Source: Antedon mediterranea
Lineage: Eukaryota > Echinodermata > Crinoidea > Comatulida > Antedonidae
Assembly (NCBI RefSeq): GCF_964355755.1
Contig: NC_092679.1
Location: 24,304,432 to 24,368,431 of the forward strand
Direction: 5' to 3'
DNA: 64,000 nt
Shown here: positions 61,184 through 64,000 of the stretch, piece after piece
Position numbering within the stretch: the stretch's first letter is position 1
Layout: every line of letters starts with the position of its first letter
Notes under the pieces: model-generated
The model's database searches: none
The model's input: the letters and a program-made list of their open reading frames with translations, nothing else
Told to the model about the DNA's origin: nothing
Position numbers and translations under genes: made by a program

Positions 61184-64000
61184 TCAGCTGGTTAAGGTTT
61201 TCCAGTTGACGTCTCTAAAGAAAGGATGGTTTTTGATGTCTTCAGAGCCAGCTAACCCTGAGCCTAGTCTCTCGCTTGGGTTTACCAAAAGAAGCTAATA
61301 AAGTAACAGAAAATAGAAAAGATATAGAAATTAACATTGTAAACAAATATTGTGTTTATTACTTTTTTATCGTTGATTTTTTGTGCAACATTCAAAAGTG
61401 GTTATGTTAGTAGCCAATTTCCTTCCTAATACTGTACCTGTTTTAGTAATGATTTAGCTTCTTTGGATACATGATCAGGTATTTTCAGTTCGGTGTGACT
61501 GTTGATTCCACTTGGATGGCAATTGTGCAGGGTCTACAAATACAAATACATTGAATATCATGGTGTACAATCTTACACTTTTAATTCCTTTAAAGTGAAT
61601 GATGATTTTCCTTGAAAAATATGTTTTTTAAATATTTGTTCTGAAAATAAATAATACATTTTAAAAAGTTTACTTTACCTTTCCTGTGAGGAGCTCAAAC
61701 AGAAGAGTTCCTACAGTCCACCAATCACAAGCCTGCGTGACCTTGTAGATCCCATTGACCTCTGGAGCAGAATACAGGTTGTCTATTGCCAATTCCTTTG
61801 CATCATCTTCTACATATTGCCATATACTGAAGTAAGATAACCGGATGTGACCACGCTCACCAAGAAGAATATTGCTAGGGTTTAAATCTCTGTGGGAACA
61901 AATCAACAAAACAAAATAGTGTGAATTATACTATATATTATATAATATTGTGTACAGCCCCAGAATTCATTTGGTGTTGAAGTTTTATTACTTACTTGCA
62001 CTTTAATATTATTAACTTCCAACTAATAAATAAATAAACTCAAAATGTATAATAATGAAAGAAGAACCAACCTGCATATAATACCCATAGAATGAAGATC
62101 TTCTAAAGCAAGTACTATTTCTGCGATCCAAAAACGTATACATGACTCTGGCAGTGTGGCGTTAACTCTCAACTGTTCATTGTCTAAATGTTCAAATAGA
62201 ACAGACATTGTCCGATCACGCGATAAAGCTATTCCATTACCGGTTATTCCATTGTCAGTTAAAGTTTTCTTTCCAACATTATTTTCCAAATTTTCTTTCT
62301 GTTCATTCATTTCAGTAGTATTCTCTTTTTTGTTAGAATCAACGGAAGTTTTCCTCGTTGGACTACAAACTGGGGTTGGAATTCCTTTTGGTATTGTAAC
62401 AGAGGGTTTGCGGTCAGGAGAGTCCTCGATACTAACCCATGTATTGAATTGCAGTTTATTTGTTGTACTGCCTGCTTCACTAGATTCATATTTTTCAAAT
62501 GGATTAACAAATACAGAAAAAGTATCATCTTCTGGCGGAGAACTTTCAGGCAAATTTAACACTTCTTTGGTAGATTCAGGTTCACCCTCAATTTGGTTGT
62601 CATTATCAATTCCGGGAAAACACCCTTTACCCATCCCAGACACATTGAGATTGCTCTTTGATGTCTGTGTTTGAAGTATAGGACGGTTAGTACTGTTATC
62701 AGTTCTACAGATTGCACTGTTATCAACTAAATCTACGACAAGAAAGTCATCAGCAGAATTGACTGTACTGTCACATGTGACTTCAACGGATTGCAAGAGC
62801 TCAGAGGAATCTCCATCAATTGATGAACCACTGCTCATTGTGGTAGCGTCCATAACGATGCCAAATCCACTTGTGTCTGGCGTTTTGTGGATGAATGAAT
62901 CTAGCAAATTAGGTACATTATCTTCAATATCTTCCATAAAGTAACCAGATGGTTTTTTAGTTTGTGAATTATCAATAGAGTCTAGCACATCATCAATTAC
63001 CTCATTACTATCCGACACTTCCGCTTCGTTTTCTGGAAAACGATCGAAATCAAGCTTTCGTGATGAATTGCTCTTTGATGTATTGTTATCCTCTGGGATG
63101 TCTTTTAATGTTCGACCCGACTTACGTGGATCGAAACTGAAAATATCTCCATTCATCACATGTTCTGGACTTGAGAAGTCACTCTCTAAGCTGTCAATAC
63201 TGAACAAGCACATTGGAGGAGGTTGTCTGTCTGGTGTGGTTTGAGGCAAAGACGCTTCCTGATTATCAACAAACACATTATCTGGTTGTGTTTGTAAATT
63301 ATCATCATCATACTGCAAGCATTTCTCCATAAGAGTGCTCATACTCAAATCATCAGTTTCATCCACTACATCTGATTCAACATCTGATGCAGTGGTGTTT
63401 AAAATGGAGAGATTTGGCGCAGCAACAGATGGCATAGTGTCATCAGTAAAGTCTTGATTATTACTTAACGGTTCTTTAGAGTTTTTTTCAGATGGCTCTT
63501 TCAAAATCGTTTCATCACTAGTTAATGAATTAATATTATGGGTATAGTCAGTAACAAGCTCAACATAACTGCTGGCACAGTCTTGATTATTGTCTGGGAC
63601 TGGGCTTGTTTCCTTTGATTCTATTTCTGGATTCGGTTCAAAAGAATTAACTGCAGGTTCAACAGTACTATGAATATCTTTTAGATCGTTTTTATCGGCT
63701 GTTGATTCAAAAACCTCTCCGTCTTCAATTGCAATTTCCTCAAGAACACTATTGTCACGAGATCGTTTTGATGCCCTACTAGAATTCCTACTTCTGTCCA
63801 GACTATTGGTCAGCGACTGTTTTGCCATGGCGTCTTCTTCTTGCCTTAGATACCCACTTACGTAATCCCACAGTTTGCCACCACTAGCGTGTTCTATAAC
63901 AAGGTATATAGCATTTTCTGTTTCAAAATACTGGCAGAGTTGAACCATAAAACGACATTTTACTGGAACACAAGTTTTTCTTTTCTTTGAAGGAACAGCA
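61184..64000 (-). CDS. RPS6KC1: RPS6KC1: ribosomal protein S6 kinase-like pseudokinase, 5' partial
   Basis: Endosome-associated PX/MIT/kinase-like protein. Only the kinase-like part is in the window. Exons in coding order: 64000-62072 (continues beyond the edge), 61889-61679, 61533-61438, 61294-61184 (stop). The large exon starts within the N-lobe ([29 protein letters not shown]), then encodes about 500 residues of acidic, Ser/Thr/Asn-rich, probably disordered insert, then resumes kinase fold at [20 protein letters not shown]. The catalytic-loop Asp and Asn are kept (CRDLNPSN), but the Mg-binding DFG is replaced (IRLSYFSIW), as in the vertebrate protein, so it is probably a pseudokinase. [21 protein letters not shown] and the [16 protein letters not shown] tail identify an AGC-type C-lobe. 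The PX and MIT parts would lie upstream of the window. Confidence 0.93.

Noticed and set aside
62156-62674. 172-codon forward frame opposite RPS6KC1
   Set aside because: Antisense shadow of the large RPS6KC1 exon, whose minus-strand frame is conserved with the vertebrate family.

Overview
The window is animal nuclear DNA: AT-rich, with intron-split genes, consensus GT..AG junctions, minisatellites, SINEs, LINE tails and MITE-like repeats. The frequent TAGGCCTA-type words and the gene content suggest a marine invertebrate deuterostome, most likely an echinoderm; that is an inference from style and not from a marker. No prokaryotic operon, CRISPR array or virus is visible.

Six protein-coding genes alternate strictly in strand. 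(1) XDH-A (+, ~362-13724): a xanthine dehydrogenase-family molybdo-flavoenzyme, missing only its first exon. (2) METAP1D (-, 14302-19562): mitochondrial methionine aminopeptidase, complete at 311 aa. (3) XDH-B (+, 23353-37936): a complete tandem paralogue, 1328 aa. (4) VTI1B (-, 42422-45609): Qb-SNARE, complete at 227 aa. (5) DHTKD1 (+, 46245-57042): 2-oxoadipate dehydrogenase E1, complete at 921 aa. (6) RPS6KC1 (-, 61184-64000 and beyond): a pseudokinase-type S6-kinase-like protein, C-terminal half only. I derived every exon model by hand from the sequence, checking reading phase and family alignment from memory. All modelled junctions keep phase; three need GC donors.

The most interesting biology is the XDH pair. 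The two genes share almost all intron positions, including a U12-type (minor spliceosome) second intron. XDH-B keeps the canonical xanthine-binding residues. XDH-A has lost several (equivalents of bovine Arg880, Phe914 and Thr1010) while keeping the cofactor motifs and the catalytic Glu. It looks like a neofunctionalised, possibly aldehyde-oxidase-like enzyme. Blocks identical even at silent sites suggest gene conversion between the two.

The right half shows a second theme: local tandem duplication across exon-intron borders. VTI1B exon 4 has a duplicated copy carrying a stop. DHTKD1 exon 3 has a 49-bp duplication. DHTKD1 exon 15 ends in 13 tandem copies of its own 5' splice site. DHTKD1 introns also hold a ~41-copy 53-bp minisatellite open in all three forward frames and a perfect 133-bp inverted repeat. 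Several very long open frames in the window are artefacts of such repeats and are not genes.
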